A DNA stretch of 64,000 nucleotides from Albula goreensis (lineage: Eukaryota; Chordata; Actinopteri; Albuliformes; Albulidae): contig CM040750.1 of NCBI GenBank assembly GCA_022829145.1, positions 1,374,501-1,438,500 of the forward strand. The letters are read 5' to 3'. The notes under the pieces were generated by a model. It did not search any database, was not told the origin of the DNA, and was given only the letters and a program-made list of their open reading frames with translations. The position numbers and the translations under genes are program-made. Positions within the stretch are counted from its first letter, which is position 1. Every line of letters starts with the position of its first letter. Below are positions 46,317 to 59,191 of this stretch, piece by piece.

Positions 46317-48688
46317 TACCACACCTGGTTTTCTATATATACACTGCAACACCTGGTTTTCAGTGTGTATACTACCACACCTGGTTTTCAGTGTGTATAC
46401 TGCCACACCTGGTTTTCTATATATACACTGCAACACCTGGTTTTCAGTGTGTATACTACCACACCTGGTTTTCTGTACATACACTACCACACCTGGTTTT
46501 CAGTGTGTATACTACCACACCTGGTTTTCTGTACATACACTACCACACCTGGTTTTCAGTGTGTATACTACCACACCTAGTTTTCTATATATACACTACC
46601 ACACCTGGTTTTCCTACCACACCTGGTTTTCTGTACAAGCACTACCACACCTGGTTTTCAGTGTGTATACTACCACACCTGGTTTTCTGTACAAGCACGA
46701 CCACACCTGGTTTTCAGTGTGTATACTACCACACCTAGTTTTCTATATATACACTACCACACCTGGTTTTCTGTACATACACTACCACACCTGGTTTTCA
46801 GTGTGTATACTACCACACCTGGTTTTCTGTACATACACTACCACACCTGGTTTTCAGTGTGTATACTACCACACCTGGTTTTCTGTACAAGCACACCACA
46901 CCTGGTTTTCAGTGTGTATACTACCACACCTAGTTTTCTATACTACCACTACACCTGGTTTTCAGTGTATATACCACACCTACCACACCTGGTTTTGTGT
47001 ACATACACTTGGTTTTCTGTACATACACTACCACACCTGGTTTTCAGTGTGTACTACCACACCTGGTTTTCTGTACATACTACCACACCTGGTTTTCAGT
47101 GTGTATACTACCACACCTGGTTTTCTGTACATACACTACCACACCTGGTTTTCACACCTGGTTTTCTGTACAAGCACTACCACACCTGGTTTTCAGTGTG
47201 TATACTGCCACACCTGGTTTTCTGTACATACACTACCACACCTGGTTTTCAGTGTGTATACTACCACACCTGGTTTTCTGTACATACACTACCACACCTG
47301 GTTTTCAGTGTGTATACTACCACACCTGGTTTTCTGTACATACACTACCACACCTGGTTTTCAGTGTGTATACTACCACACCTGGTTTTCTGTACAAGCA
47401 CGACCACACCTGGTTTTCAGTGTGTATACTACCACACCTGGTTTTCTGTACAAGCACGACCACACCTGGTTTTCAGTGTGTATACTACCACACCTAGTTT
47501 TCTATATATACACTACCACACCTGGTTTTCTGTACATACACTACCACACCTGGTTTTCTGTACAAGCACGACCACACCTGGTTTTCAGTGTGTATACTAC
47601 CACACCTGGTTTTCTATATATACACTGCAACACCTGGTTTTCTGTACATACACTACCACACCTGGTTTTCTGTACATACACTACCACACCTGGTTTCCAG
47701 TGTGTATACTGCCACACCTGGTTTTCAGTGTGTATACTACCACACCTGGTTTCCAGTGTGTATACTGCCACACCTGGTTTTCAGTGTGTATACTACCACA
47801 CCTGGTTTTCTGTACATACACTACCACACCTGGTTTCCAGTGTGTATACTACCACACCTGGTTTTCTGTACATACACTACTACACCTGGTTTCCAGTGTG
47901 TATACTGCCACACCTGGTTTCCAGTGTGCATACTGCCACACCTGGTTTTCAGTGTGTATACTACCATACCTGGTTTTCTGTACATACACTACCACACCTG
48001 GTTTCCAGTGTGTATACTACCACACCTGGTTTTCTGTACATACACTACCACACCTGGTTTTCAGTGTGTATACTGCCACACCTGGTTTTCTGTACAAACA
48101 CTACCACACCTGGTTTCCAGTGTGTATACTGCCACACCTGGTTTTCTGTACATACACTACCACACCTGGTTTTCAGTGTGTATACTACCACACCTGGTTT
48201 TCTGTACAAACACTACCACACCTGGTTTTCAGTGTGTATACTGCCACACCTGGTTTTCTGTACATACACTACCACACCTGGTTTCCAGTGTGTATACTGC
48301 CACACCTGGTTTTCTATACGTACACTACCACACCTGGTTTTCTGTACATACACTACCACACCTGGTTTCCAGTGTGTACACTGCCACACCTGGTTTTCTG
48401 TACATACACTACCACACCTGGTTTTCTGTGTGTATACTGCCACACCTGGTTTTCAGTGTGTATACTGCCACACCTGGTTTTCTGTACAAACACTACCACA
48501 CCTGGTTTTCTGTACAAACACTACCACACCTGGTTTTCAGTGTGTATACTGCCACACCTGGTTTTCTATACGTACCACACCTGGTTTTCTGTACATACAC
48601 TACCACACCTGGTTTTCTGTACAAACACGACCACACCTGGTTTTCAGTGTGTATACTACCACACCTGGTTTTCTATACGTACACTACA
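46317..48688. repeat. 28-bp minisatellite array with 56-bp higher-order unit, about 85 copies
   Basis: Each 28-bp monomer starts taccacacctggtttt and ends with one of a few 12-base variants: ctgtacatacac, cagtgtgtatac, ctatatatacac or ctgtacaagcac. The first two alternate over most of the array, making a 56-bp dimer. None of the common variants contains a stop in any plus-strand frame, so frames of 805, 658 and 376 codons stay open in parallel, with His-Thr-Trp-Phe-Ser and Pro-His-Leu-Val-Phe repeats. The equal openness of all three frames shows that this is a property of the repeat and not selection for a protein. Confidence 0.97.
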
Positions 48689-48756
48689 GAATTAATTTAT
48701 GAGAATATAAAGAATTGAGTGAAGCCTGTAAAACACTGGCAAGACAAGATGTCAGA

Positions 48757-49503
48757 TAGGCCTGTCACGATAACTACTTTTGTTGGACGATATATTGCAA
48801 TAAACAATATTATTGTCATTTTTTGACCATTTTATACCACTGATATAATGCTTATATAATAGCATAATAGGGCAAGTATACCCTTTCAGAAAGTAATGAA
48901 CTTTTTGGGAAGAAAAAAAAAAAAAAAAAAACACCTACTAGCCTGAAGTAACACGTTATCTTCACCTGTCGCTGTCTGCTCTGTGTGTGTGAAGGAGCAG
49001 CACTGAATCTACACTGTGAGCATTTATACCTGTGCCTGGTCAGCCTGCAAAAATAAACAAAGTTGGCGGCCGTGTAGACGGTCGTGTTTGTATATAAAAT
49101 GTAATTTGGCTTTTTTCACTTAGATTTTTAAAAAGTTACCTAGAAATAGACACTGTACAATCTGATAACCCCGTTATTGTAACTAAAGAATATATGAGGT
49201 GATTTGTGAGGTGTCTGCCAGCCAACGATAAAAGCACGTTAGCAAGCTTGCTACGCACAAAGTAGACAGCTTACTTGCAAGTTAAACAGATTCAACACAG
49301 AACCATAAGCCTCCGCCTCCAACACAGAGAGAAGATGAGAGGACAGAAGCAGCACGACTGGCTAGAATGTTGATGACATTCATTGTTATGTAAACAAACA
49401 TGCATGAAAACACAATGGGCAATATCGAGGTCAGCAAAAATGATCGAGGTCATGTCCATATATCGTACGACAAGTCTATAATGTAATCATCTTGACAGGC
49501 CTA
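48757..49503. mobile_element. Non-autonomous hAT element with perfect 8-bp target duplication
   Basis: The left end TAGGCCTGTCACGAT and the right end on the minus strand TAGGCCTGTCAAGAT match at 14 of 15 positions. ATGTCAGA flanks both sides exactly (48749-48756 and 49504-49511), the 8-bp duplication expected of hAT transposition. Subterminal DNA is rich in ATATTGCAATAAAC and ATATCG, typical of a family I know from zebrafish and other teleosts. At 747 bp it has no transposase frame and would have depended on a partner element. A 19-A run lies inside at about 48913-48931. Confidence 0.88.
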
Positions 49504-49511
49504 ATGTCAGA

Positions 49512-52500
49512 TTATTTATTCAAACTGTTGGTCAAAAGAACTCAAGTAGAACAAAAGAACTAATTAACAAGTCTTCCAGACATTGTAAGCCCATTATGCC
49601 AATCATTGAGGGATTTCTCATATGAAGAGGAAGCAATAGTGTCAAGCATGAAACAGGAAACCCAGTTTTCCTGAATTGAGCCAACATTTTTGGTCAATGT
49701 TGCATCACAGACTTTGTGAAACTGTGCTGATGACACCACCTTAGCTAGCAATGTAATAGTTATAGTCAATGGTTATTGACTATGTATCCTCTCTATATTT
49801 GTATATTAGAGGGAAAAAATGGATGTTCATAATTACAAATAGATCTTGCTTTGAGTTATAATCAGAAAATGATTCTAATGTATACTGTTATAATATTTTT
49901 AATCTTCGGTTTGACATAACTGACCCTGAATGAGTGTGGTGTAACTTCAGCAAGTCATCATTTGCACTGTTCCCGTGTTCTTACCCTGCTTAAAGTTCAT
50001 GTGCGGCAGGGAGGCTGAATGCAGACTTTAGTTAGGTGCACGTTCTCTTAGGGAGAAAGATCTGGCATATGTAAATGGAGAATATGTTCGGACAGCTGGT
50101 TGCTGCTTTTCATTTCTTCCAGACAAACCTCGTTTTGAATATACATCTGAAAAACATTGGGGTTAAAGCCAAACTAAAAAAATGTTTTAAAGCTGAGGTC
50201 CCAAACACACAGAATTCAAGCACTACTTGAAAATGAACAATTCTATTCCACGGATAGATTTCACCAGTACATCCAGGGTGTTCGTTCAGTTTTGGATATA
50301 AGGAAACCCTTTTCACCATGGCACATTTGTATTCAGACTGCACTAATCCAATACCAGATGCTCTGATCTTGTACCGACTGAATGTGCAGTTTATTCTGAG
50401 ACCTCCACATGAATCCTGGGTACAGGTAGTGGACTGTGTACCCTGGCTGCACTCCACAGAGAATATGGCTTTATGGTCAAAAATACACTTTGAAAAAAGG
50501 TTTATTTTAGCCGTTTTCACAAGCTGATGTACTCTCTTGCAAAATGTGCAAGTACACACAACAAAGTGATCAGGTAAATGAACAGCTGAAAGGTAACTTT
50601 CCAGGTCAAATAAAGATGACTTGAGATTCAGAATGGGATATGCAGGAGGTAGACAACTGTAAACGCCAAACAGCATATTCATGGAAGTACCAAACAATGT
50701 ATCAATATGTATTAAACAGAAAGCAGTTCTTCAGTCCCAAAACTATGATGTTCCTTCAAAATGATGTTCCATTATTTCATCTTCCCCAAGCACTTCCACT
50801 CTTAACGCTGTATGAATTCCCCCTCTGCTAGTTTGGACACAGGCACGTCTCCCCGAGGCAGTAAGAAAGAAATAAACACACAAAAAAATACAAGAGTCCA
50901 ATACCCCTGCCAACATGTCTAGTATCTGAAAAGACATGGAGAAATAAAATTCAAAACATATCATTCATCTTTACTTATTTTGGCCAGTAGCGCTATAGAA
51001 TTTACACCCCCAATCTGTGTCTATTCTTTTTGCCCAGTCTGTGAAAAAATAAAAAATAAAGATTTATAAAAGTAGGAGCTGTACACAGCCAAGGGTCACC
51101 CCGGTGAACTCCAAAAGAAGGCCATAAAGCGGGCAGGCAGGGCCTGTGTAATGGGCCATTCCTCATATCCACTGCAGTAAATGTCACACAAGCTTCCTCG
51201 CTGCAATAAATTCTAGTTGGAGGGATTGTCAAAAACATCTTTGCTCGGTCAAAGGACCGCAAGGAAGAAAACAGTGTTTTAATATTACAATGGTGATGCT
51301 GTCGGAGAATGGTTTACTGTATTGCCCAACACTCCTGGTTCCTGAAATACAGTACGCTGTCCGTACTGCAGGTGGATGTAGTATTTTTTCCACTTAATGA
51401 TGAATTGATTTTCATCTTGTGGTAGACGGATACTCTCCCACAGGAAAGGACACGGCACATCCAGGAATAAGCAAGTTATTATAACCTGGAGAACTTACCA
51501 TTTCTATGGACTCTGTGTCATACTGCAGAAGTGTAGGGCAGCATTGCAAAAATATTTAACCTGTATGTATAACATGTACTGAAGGTGGTGCACGGGCCTA
51601 GCTAAAGAAATCTGTGCCTGGTGTCCCACAGAACATAAATAAATAAACAAAGGAATGAATGAATAACCCAATAAAAGGCACAGAAGATGGATGCTGCATG
51701 GCTTTGAAAGACAAAGAAATTAGGATTATATCTAAAGGGAAACATGTATAATGTTAAACTATTGATTGTTAATAACCCTTTTGAGGTTGGAATGCAGTTA
51801 AGTTTGAAAGGTAATTTGTTTCTACTGAGATTTCACATTGATTAAATTTTAATGAATATGCTTTGATAAAACAAATCTTAGTAATATCCATTTAAAGAGC
51901 CTTGTTAAATATTAAAGACTGGGCCCTGCTCCTCTTTGCCTCATAAACAAATGTAAAACAAACCGATAAAATCATAAAATGCAAAATGGATCTAACAGAA
52001 TCCTTTTAACTAGTAAATTACGCATTTGATCAGTCTTGGTCGCCTAAGCATTATAAATATGCTGCGATGGAAAGCAGTATACGGCACAAACTGGGAAAAA
52101 TCTGCAGAGTTATTATTCTTCTGAATTCTATTTGATGTCATTGTTACACTGACACCATTGTCATATTTATGATCTCCTTACATAGTTGTGAGAGTTCTCA
52201 GGTTCCTTTTTTCAGGCATAAGGGAACATATTTACTGAGAATATATTGTCTTATGGAGGGATAAAACATGGACGCAATGCATTGTGGCATATATTGTAAT
52301 TATTTCCCAGGTAAAAGAGCCCTTCAGCGTTATAATAAAGTTATTTTCCTGAAAGCTCTTTCGTGGGTACCTTGGGCATTTTGCCCATGTTCATGTCAAA
52401 TGCCCAATGAAATGAGTTAAGCCTCTTCACAGGCATACACAATTCAATCAAAATGGACTTCTGACTTTTTAAAGGCACATGCATAGAACAAGTCAGTGCC

Positions 52501-52726
52501 TCCTATAATGACTGTATTTCTATGCTGAAGCTCTGGTATGTGTTTGGTTTGGCTCAAGGGGCTTGATCGGCAGATTTTTCTGCATCTCATCATGCCTGGG
52601 CGACTGCCTGAGTATTTTCAATGCCTGCAGTTCTTCTTATCAGAAAGTTTACTTCCCTAATGCAATGACTTGGGCTTAGCTGAGTGAAGACAAGAGAAGC
52701 AGTGGGTGACACACATGCACACACTG
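49512..52726. other. Long intergenic stretch, nothing recognised
   Basis: AT-rich single-copy DNA. A minus-strand frame at 50110-50697 (195 residues) is the longest non-repeat frame in the window after the transposase, but I recognise no domain in it and its composition (Cys, Phe, Ser rich) looks like non-coding DNA. Nothing else is identified. Confidence 0.4.
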
Positions 52727-52935
52727 TACATTATATTTCACATGCTCTTATCCAGAGCAACAGGGTTCACGTTTCCACGCAATATCCATTTATACAGCTG
52801 GGCATTTTACTGAAGCATTTGGGTTAAGTACCTTGCTCAAGGGTATGACAGTAGTGCCTCTCCTGGGGACTGAACCTACAGCCTGTGGCTCCCTATATGG
52901 TCACACCACTATGCCAAACTGCACTGCTGTCCTCC
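52727..52935 (+). mobile_element. Fish SINE-like/MITE-like dispersed repeat
   Basis: Contains CTCTTATCCAGAGCAAC, then ATCCATTTATACAGCTGGG, TTAAGTACCTTGCTCAAGGG, a GGGGACTGAACCTACAGCC-like block and CACCACTATGCCAAACTGC. This series of blocks is one of the commonest dispersed repeats of teleost genomes. The long version with the ATTTATACAGCTGG part is one I associate with early-branching teleosts such as eels, but I hold that loosely. No TSD is clear. Confidence 0.7.
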
Positions 52936-52939
52936 GCTT

Positions 52940-52990
52940 TCACTACGGTAAAATGTTCACTACGGTAAAATTTTCACTACGGCAGCGGGA
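52940..52990. repeat. 17-bp tandem repeat, three copies
   Basis: TCACTACGGTAAAATGT, TCACTACGGTAAAATTT and TCACTACGGCAGCGGGA follow each other directly at the end of the SINE-like repeat. The third copy has diverged. Confidence 0.8.
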
Positions 52991-53064
52991 CAGGCCTGAA
53001 CTGGAATATGAATGATCATTCCAAATCGGGGGGGAATTAGGACTCCCCCTCTCTCCTCTCTATG

Positions 53065-53095
<31 letters not shown>

Positions 53096-54377
53096 AAAGG
53101 GGGGCATTTACACATGCAGCAACTACATATTTATCATCCCAATGCATCCTGTCTGGGGTTATTAATATGTATATATATAATTTTGCTCCACAGACGTTCC
53201 CCTGACCCACAGACACAAGTTCAAGTGCACGGAAATAAAGAGGCTGAAGTGTTGACATATTATGCATGCGTTTCCCCCGTAAAGAGGAACATATTTGCAT
53301 ACCGTCTCCGACTTCCATCACGTGCGTTTTCCTGTTTAGTTACCAGCACTCTGACCTTGGATGTAGGTGAGGGAGAGTTAAACTTCACCTTCAGCACCCA
53401 TCATATGTTGTCTACCTTCTGTACTTTTTTCTTTAGCAATACCCACAATTGCCCCGTCTAGCTTCGGTCATTCACAGCTTTATGTGTTTATAAAATTCAT
53501 TGTCAAACACATAATTGTGAATGTGTTTAAACGTCCACAATGACAGCAGCCATTTTGGAAGGCAGGGGATTTCTCCAGTTTGGGCTGTACCATTCTCGCA
53601 AATTGTCCAGCTTTGGTGAACAGCGTTTTGAAGACTCTAGTCAGATGGGAGGTCTTATTCTTACTTAACAAACTGAAACATTTGTGTGTCATTTACACAC
53701 TGCGCTGATAATCTCTGATGCCTTCCAAAGCCATGATTCCAATGTAAAGTGTACAGAAACCCTTCATGCCTCAGAAAAAACTGCTTGAAAAGAGGTATTC
53801 ATATTCTACAAGATCAAGCAGATACCCTTGAAAAAAGAATGTTGTGCTTAAAAGCAATTATCACAGTTTTTAACAAAATCCTCTTGAAAGTGTTCCATGA
53901 ATTATCTGAAGAAATTAAAAACCATAGACAATCTTTCAATGATCTGTTAATTTAGTTATTCACATGCTTAACTTTTCATTTGGTCCAGCATGTCAGATGA
54001 GCCTTAGAAACACAAATCGGATGAGGATGAGTTTTGAGATGATTTGTTTTTATGCTCAGCAAATGTAGTTGGTGAATTTACACAGTCTACCCCATACAAA
54101 GGCAAGCACCTGTTCATTTATGTGTGTCTTTTATCAGGATAAGGACAGATGGGATTCATATGTAAATAAATCCCACTTTCTTTTGTTAAACTTTGTCAAT
54201 TACTAACAACTATTGCTTCACATTTTAGCCAATTTCATGTATTTATTAAGCTTGTTTGTTAGTTAGGAGTATATAGCCTTATTAAGGAGTACATTTCAGG
54301 GGTACTAAAATTTGTAAATTAATTTTTATGTGAGACCACAATTTTTCAATCATCAGAAAGGTCTACATAGTTTCTTT
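52991..54377. other. Intergenic stretch
   Basis: Single-copy DNA with a (TA)n/(T)n patch at about 53065-53096. A 149-residue plus-strand frame at 53012-53461 crosses that low-complexity patch and is not credible. A 68-residue frame at 53749-53955 is hydrophilic and predicted helical but unrecognised. Confidence 0.4.
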
Positions 54378-54700
54378 CAGGGGTGTAACGGAGCACAGTT
54401 GATCCGTGAGCCATACGGATCCCCTCCCCCCACGGTTCGGCTTGCACGCGAACCACAGATTAATTGCAAAGTTTAGCCATAATCGTGTGAAATACAGTTT
54501 TACTGCCGCTGTTACTTTTTAAAGTAATAATTCCCTAAACCTCGATGCAGAGTAGTGTTACGAACACAAACATCCGTCGTATTGTCGTTTAAAGAATTTC
54601 ACTAACGGATTCTATGCAGGAGCATCCAACTGAACATAGCTTGTTCGTCTCATAAGACACCAGAACTAATTTCTGACGTGAATAACGTCACAAAGCATAT
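54378..54700. mobile_element. hAT-like left end
   Basis: Begins CAGGGGTGTAACGGAGCACA and continues with CACGGTTCGGCTTGCACGCG. This is the usual terminus of a fish hAT group (caggggtgtaacgg, then a cacggttcgg stretch). A complementary right end (cgttacacccctg) is not found downstream, so this is a truncated or diverged copy with an approximate right limit. Confidence 0.5.
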
Positions 54701-56102
54701 CAATGCGCTCTCATACATGTCAATGTGTGCGCAAACTTAAATTGTAACTATATTCGTAAATATAACGACCATTCTCTGGTTTGCAGATGTTTCTCCAGAC
54801 TCGGAAAAGGAGGGGTGCACTCTTAGCAAGTGACCAAACTATTGTAAAGACAACATAACTAAATTTTTACAGTTAATAAATCATATGAACTATGAATGCC
54901 ACAAAATACATTCCCAGTTAGTTTAACTTGGATAGGCAATATGGCATTTTTAATGCCTATCAAGAGATAGCTGGATAGCTTTGGACGTTAGTTACCTACC
55001 AAGCTTCTTGTTCAAATAAGCCTTCACAAGGTATCAGATACACACTGCTAAGACTGAAACCTCTATGATAAATAAAAAAAAAGCAGAGAGGAAGAAACAC
55101 ACACATTTTGAATGTTTGTGCCTTTGGGTGAATGATGCTTGTGGTCACAGGTGAATGAACTCCTCCTCTCTGGCATTGTAGAGGGGTGGCTTACTCCCTC
55201 TGGCCCTGCTTTTCAGGCTCATTAACCATCCTGTTATTACTGCATGAACAGTGTCATTTCATATCATTTTCTCTCACAGCCACACATTTCTAACTTCAGA
55301 ACCCATTGACAGTATGAAGATTTTGCCATTTAATACATTTTTGTACCAATTCCTCACATTTACATTTGTTCACCCACAAAGTCACAGTCCCTTTGTTTGG
55401 CTGTGTGTACATTTTAATTGTCATATTATAAAACATAACTCTATTGCTGTGTTTGTGAAATGTGATATTCTATACAAATACTAAGTAGAACACCAAACAC
55501 TGTGAATCAACTGTGCAAATAGATGGAACATTCAGTAATACCTCTTTGCTGCTGACAGTTCCAAGACGAACAACTGACCAATTTTGAGTCTTAACAAAAA
55601 GTGAAATAATGTCAATGTTGTGTGGCACAGGGAGAGGTGGAGGGAGGGGCAAGCTCCTCAGCTCCTTCTCTTGAGCTGCTGTCAGTTCCTGTGTCTCCCT
55701 TAGTCTCAGCCTGGAGAGACTGCAGGAGCTTGAACATCAGTGGCCTCACTAACAGGCAGGCTCAACTGAGGATGAATGCTCAATCTAAACGCTTGCACTT
55801 TCCTTCAATAATGCCACATATCTAAAGCACAGACCTTCAGGCTGGAAGGAGGACTTTTGAGCTTTTGTTCATGGTTTTCTATGGCTCTGCTGGTTTGTCA
55901 TTTGTGACTTGTACCTGCTGGTGTTTTTTCTATGGTTTTGTTTTGCTTTACTTTCCCAAAAAGGGCAAAATAAAAAGGCTTCAAGGCTGACATTTTTGTG
56001 TTTTCCTTCCACTCAACACCTGGTTCTGTGGCTGCACCTGCCACTGTGCCACAGTTGATAGTCAGACCTCAGACTGTCTTCCAGCTTCGGATTCAGAGTC
56101 AT
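54701..56102. other. Intergenic stretch, nothing recognised
   Basis: AT-rich single-copy DNA; no gene, RNA or repeat recognised. Confidence 0.4.
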
Positions 56103-57069
56103 CATGAGCCAGGTCATAGAGGTGGATGAGGACAGAATGAGGTCCACTCACCATGAGCCAGGTCATAGAGGTGGATGGGGACAGAATGAGGTCCACTCAC
56201 CATGAGCCAGATCATAGAGGTGGATGGGGACAGAATGAGGTCCACTCACCATGAGCCAGGTCATAGAGGTGGATGGGGACAGAATGAGGTCCACTCACCA
56301 TGAGCCAGGTCATAGAGGTGGATGGGGACAGAATGAGGTCCACTCACCATGAGCCAGGTCATAGAGGTGGATGGGGACAGAATGAGGTCCACTCACCATG
56401 AGCCAGGTCATAGAGGTGGATGGGGACAGAACGAGGTCCACTCACCATGAGCCAGGTCATAGAGGTGGATGGGGACAGAATGAGGTCCACTCACCATGAG
56501 CCAGGTCATGAGCCAGGTGGATGGGGACAGAATGAGATCCACTCACCATGAGCCAGGTCATAGAGGTGGATGGGGACAGAACGAGGTCCATTCACCATGA
56601 GCCAGGTCATAGAGGTGGATGGGGACAGAATGAGGTCCACTCACCATGAGCCAGGTCATAGAGGTGGATGGGGACAGAATGAGGTCCACTCACCATGAGC
56701 CAGGTCATAGAGGTGGATGGGGACAGAATGAGGTCCACTCACCATGAGCCAGGTCATAGAGGTGGATGGGGACAGAACGAGGTCCATTCACCATGAGCCA
56801 GGTCATAGAGGTGGATGGGGACAGAATGAGGTCCACTCACCATGAGCCAGGTCATAGAGGTGGATGGGGACAGAATGAGGTCCACTCACCATGAGCCAGG
56901 TCATAGAGGTGGATGGGGACAGAATGAGGTCCACTCACCATGAGCCAGATCATAGAGGTGGATGGGGACAGAATGAGGTCCACTCACCATGAGCCAGATC
57001 ATAGAGGTGGATGGGGACAGAACGAGGTCCATTCACCATGAGCCAGGTCATAGAGGTGGATGGGGACAG
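56103..57069. repeat. 49-bp minisatellite array, about 20 copies
   Basis: Very homogeneous 49-bp unit containing catgagccaggtcatagagg and gatggggacagaatgaggtc. Copies differ by single bases (aacgag, gccagatc, ccattcac), and one short copy lies near 56500. On the minus strand every unit carries GGCTCATGGTGAGTGGACC, which resembles a 5' splice donor (ATG|GTGAGT). The array passes without a break into single-copy DNA that stays open on the minus strand. Confidence 0.96.
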
Positions 57070-57158
57070 CCTTGGCCAACAACTCGATGATGATGATGAG
57101 CAGGGGATGAAGGCACATCAGCGCTGTCCACTCAAGTCTTATGCATTTAAATGGACTG

Positions 57159-57485
57159 TGATTTTCCCATGTAACAGACTGTGATTTTCCCATGTAACGG
57201 ATTGTGATTTTCCCATGTAACAGATTGTGATTTTCCCATGTAACAGATTGTGATTTTATCATGTAACGGGATTGTGATTTCCCATGTAACGGATTGTGAT
57301 TTTATCATGTAACGGATTGTGATTTTCCAATGTAACGGATTGTGGTTTTATCATGTAACGGATTGTGATTTTATCATGTAGCATACTGTGATTTCCCATG
57401 TAACGGATTGCGATTTTATCATGTAACGGATTGTGATTTCCCATGTAACGGATTGTGATTTTATCATGTAAACAGATTGTGATTT
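57159..57485. repeat. 23-bp tandem repeat
   Basis: About 14 copies of a 22-24 bp unit, gattgtgattttcccatgta plus acg, with tttatcatg replacing tttcccatg in alternate units. It lies 90 bp from the 49-bp array but has an unrelated sequence. Confidence 0.93.
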
Positions 57486-58569
57486 TTGTCATCAGGTGCT
57501 GGCTGTTTATTGGTGGTGGGGAAATGAGTTTTTATCTCAAAATTCAGAAATCCCCAGTGACCATTATAAATGTTGTTCATTTTTGGACTACACCTTTATC
57601 TTACTCTTACACATTCCTTATTCTGAATTAAATTGGCAATTTTAATATGGCAACATTAATATAAGATGATATTTTTGTACAAAATCTTATACAAAGTATA
57701 TTTAAGTAGTCGTTAAATGTTGGAAAAGGCATCAAAAGGATGTGAAATTCAGAAAAATTTCCTCTGCTTCATACTGACCTTTGCCAAGCTAAGGATTTTC
57801 AGAAAATTGAGTTAATGACTATGACGGGTGAATTCAAACAATATGTTCTTACCTAATATTGCTAAAGATTCAAATCCAGTAAAAAGGTTGATGTAAAGAC
57901 AAAGTTATTTCATTGATTTCCTTCTTTTTCCAACTTCTAACATTAATAAAACTGAAAATATTATATTTGGGTGCCCAGAGCTTTGATTACACAGTCCTTT
58001 TTTTTTTTTTTTTTTTTGCATTTATTGAGGTGTTTTTTTTTTCCCCCCAGTGAAAGTGTTTGCATTGCTCCCCTCCCTGCGTGTCCCAGTTAAGACGCAT
58101 TAACTGAGATCACTGTGGAATCTGAGGCAGCTGGAGCTACTTTTGTGAATAATCCAATTATTACTCGACCATTAGCATCCTTTCTCTGAACCCCAGCCCC
58201 TACCCCCCCATTTCTCACATACTGACCATGTAGAGTCACCCCATTTCAAATCCAATACACCCGTACTGCGCTTAATGAAAACGGTTTCCAAATGTGAACC
58301 AGATCGATTATGATTGACAGTCTCCCAATGCTCATTGATTAGTAATGCTTCCTTATAATAAGTGCATTTAGTGTGTCCGGTGAACCCGATAAATTAGCGC
58401 TCCATCCTCCATACATCTGTTTGGACTCATTAAGCACCTGCCTCCAAGTGGGCAACTGCACGGACGCCTAAAACTCAAAGCTGCTTCTTTCAGGCAATAA
58501 ATTAGCCACCAAGGACAGTCTTGAGCTGAGCAGATGTCCCAATCAGCTTGGCACAGCACTGACCTGTCG

Positions 58570-58593
58570 CCCCCACCCCCACCCCCACCCCCC
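58570..58593 (-). other. Strong G-quadruplex motif on minus strand
   Basis: Four C runs of 5, 5, 5 and 6 separated by single A residues. The minus strand is therefore four G5-6 tracts with one-base loops, among the most stable quadruplex arrangements known. Confidence 0.7.
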
Positions 58594-59183
58594 TTCTCCT
58601 TCGCAAAAAAGACTTGCCCAAGTTCACAGACAAACACTAAGGGGCATCCATTTCACCCCGAGATGTCGCCACGTCAAAAATGGCACAAAGTAGCTTGTTT
58701 TTCCAATGTATCCATCAGGGAGGGACGGGATAACGATAAACATTCTCTGTCGATATGGGTGAGCACTGCGCTTAGTAGACAGGCAAAAGACCTTATGCAC
58801 AGGAATATGTATCCAGGGGAATGGAGGAAACCCTGGAAATATTGAATGGGTCTGTAGCGAACACACACATTTTCTGGCCCTTAAGGCTTATGTTGCTCTC
58901 ACTGCAACTGGTTTGTGAAATGACTCAAATTGGGCTCCTAAAGAACACATAAATTAGCAGAGCCCATGGCAGATGCAGCTCTTGGCTGCGATCACACAGC
59001 TGCAGCTATTACAGCCATCATCAACAGATGACTAACAGGAGGCAAACCATTTGTTGTCCTTACAGAAATGTTGATTACAGAAATTGAGAATTTTATAATG
59101 AATGTGCATTCAAATTTCATTGACTTTAATGTATTAGTTGCCCTGCGCAAATATATGAAGGACTTGCTGAATTGCAATTTAAC

Positions 59184-59191
59184 ATGCAAAT
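59184..59191. promoter_or_regulatory. POU octamer ATGCAAAT
   Basis: Perfect octamer, followed about 80 bp later by ATTAATGAG-type homeodomain cores in a non-repetitive patch. Weak evidence for an enhancer. Confidence 0.2.

Noticed and set aside
46285-48702. 805-codon open frame (and parallel 658- and 376-codon frames)
   Set aside because: The frames lie wholly in the 28-bp array, and all three plus-strand frames are open at once. The unit length is not a multiple of three, so this is a repeat effect and not a gene.
50110-50697. 195-residue minus-strand frame
   Set aside because: No domain or motif is recognised, composition is like non-coding DNA, and no splice or promoter context is visible.
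53012-53461. 149-residue plus-strand frame
   Set aside because: It begins in a TA/T low-complexity tract and encodes IYIYIFFFFF-type sequence; not credible as a gene.
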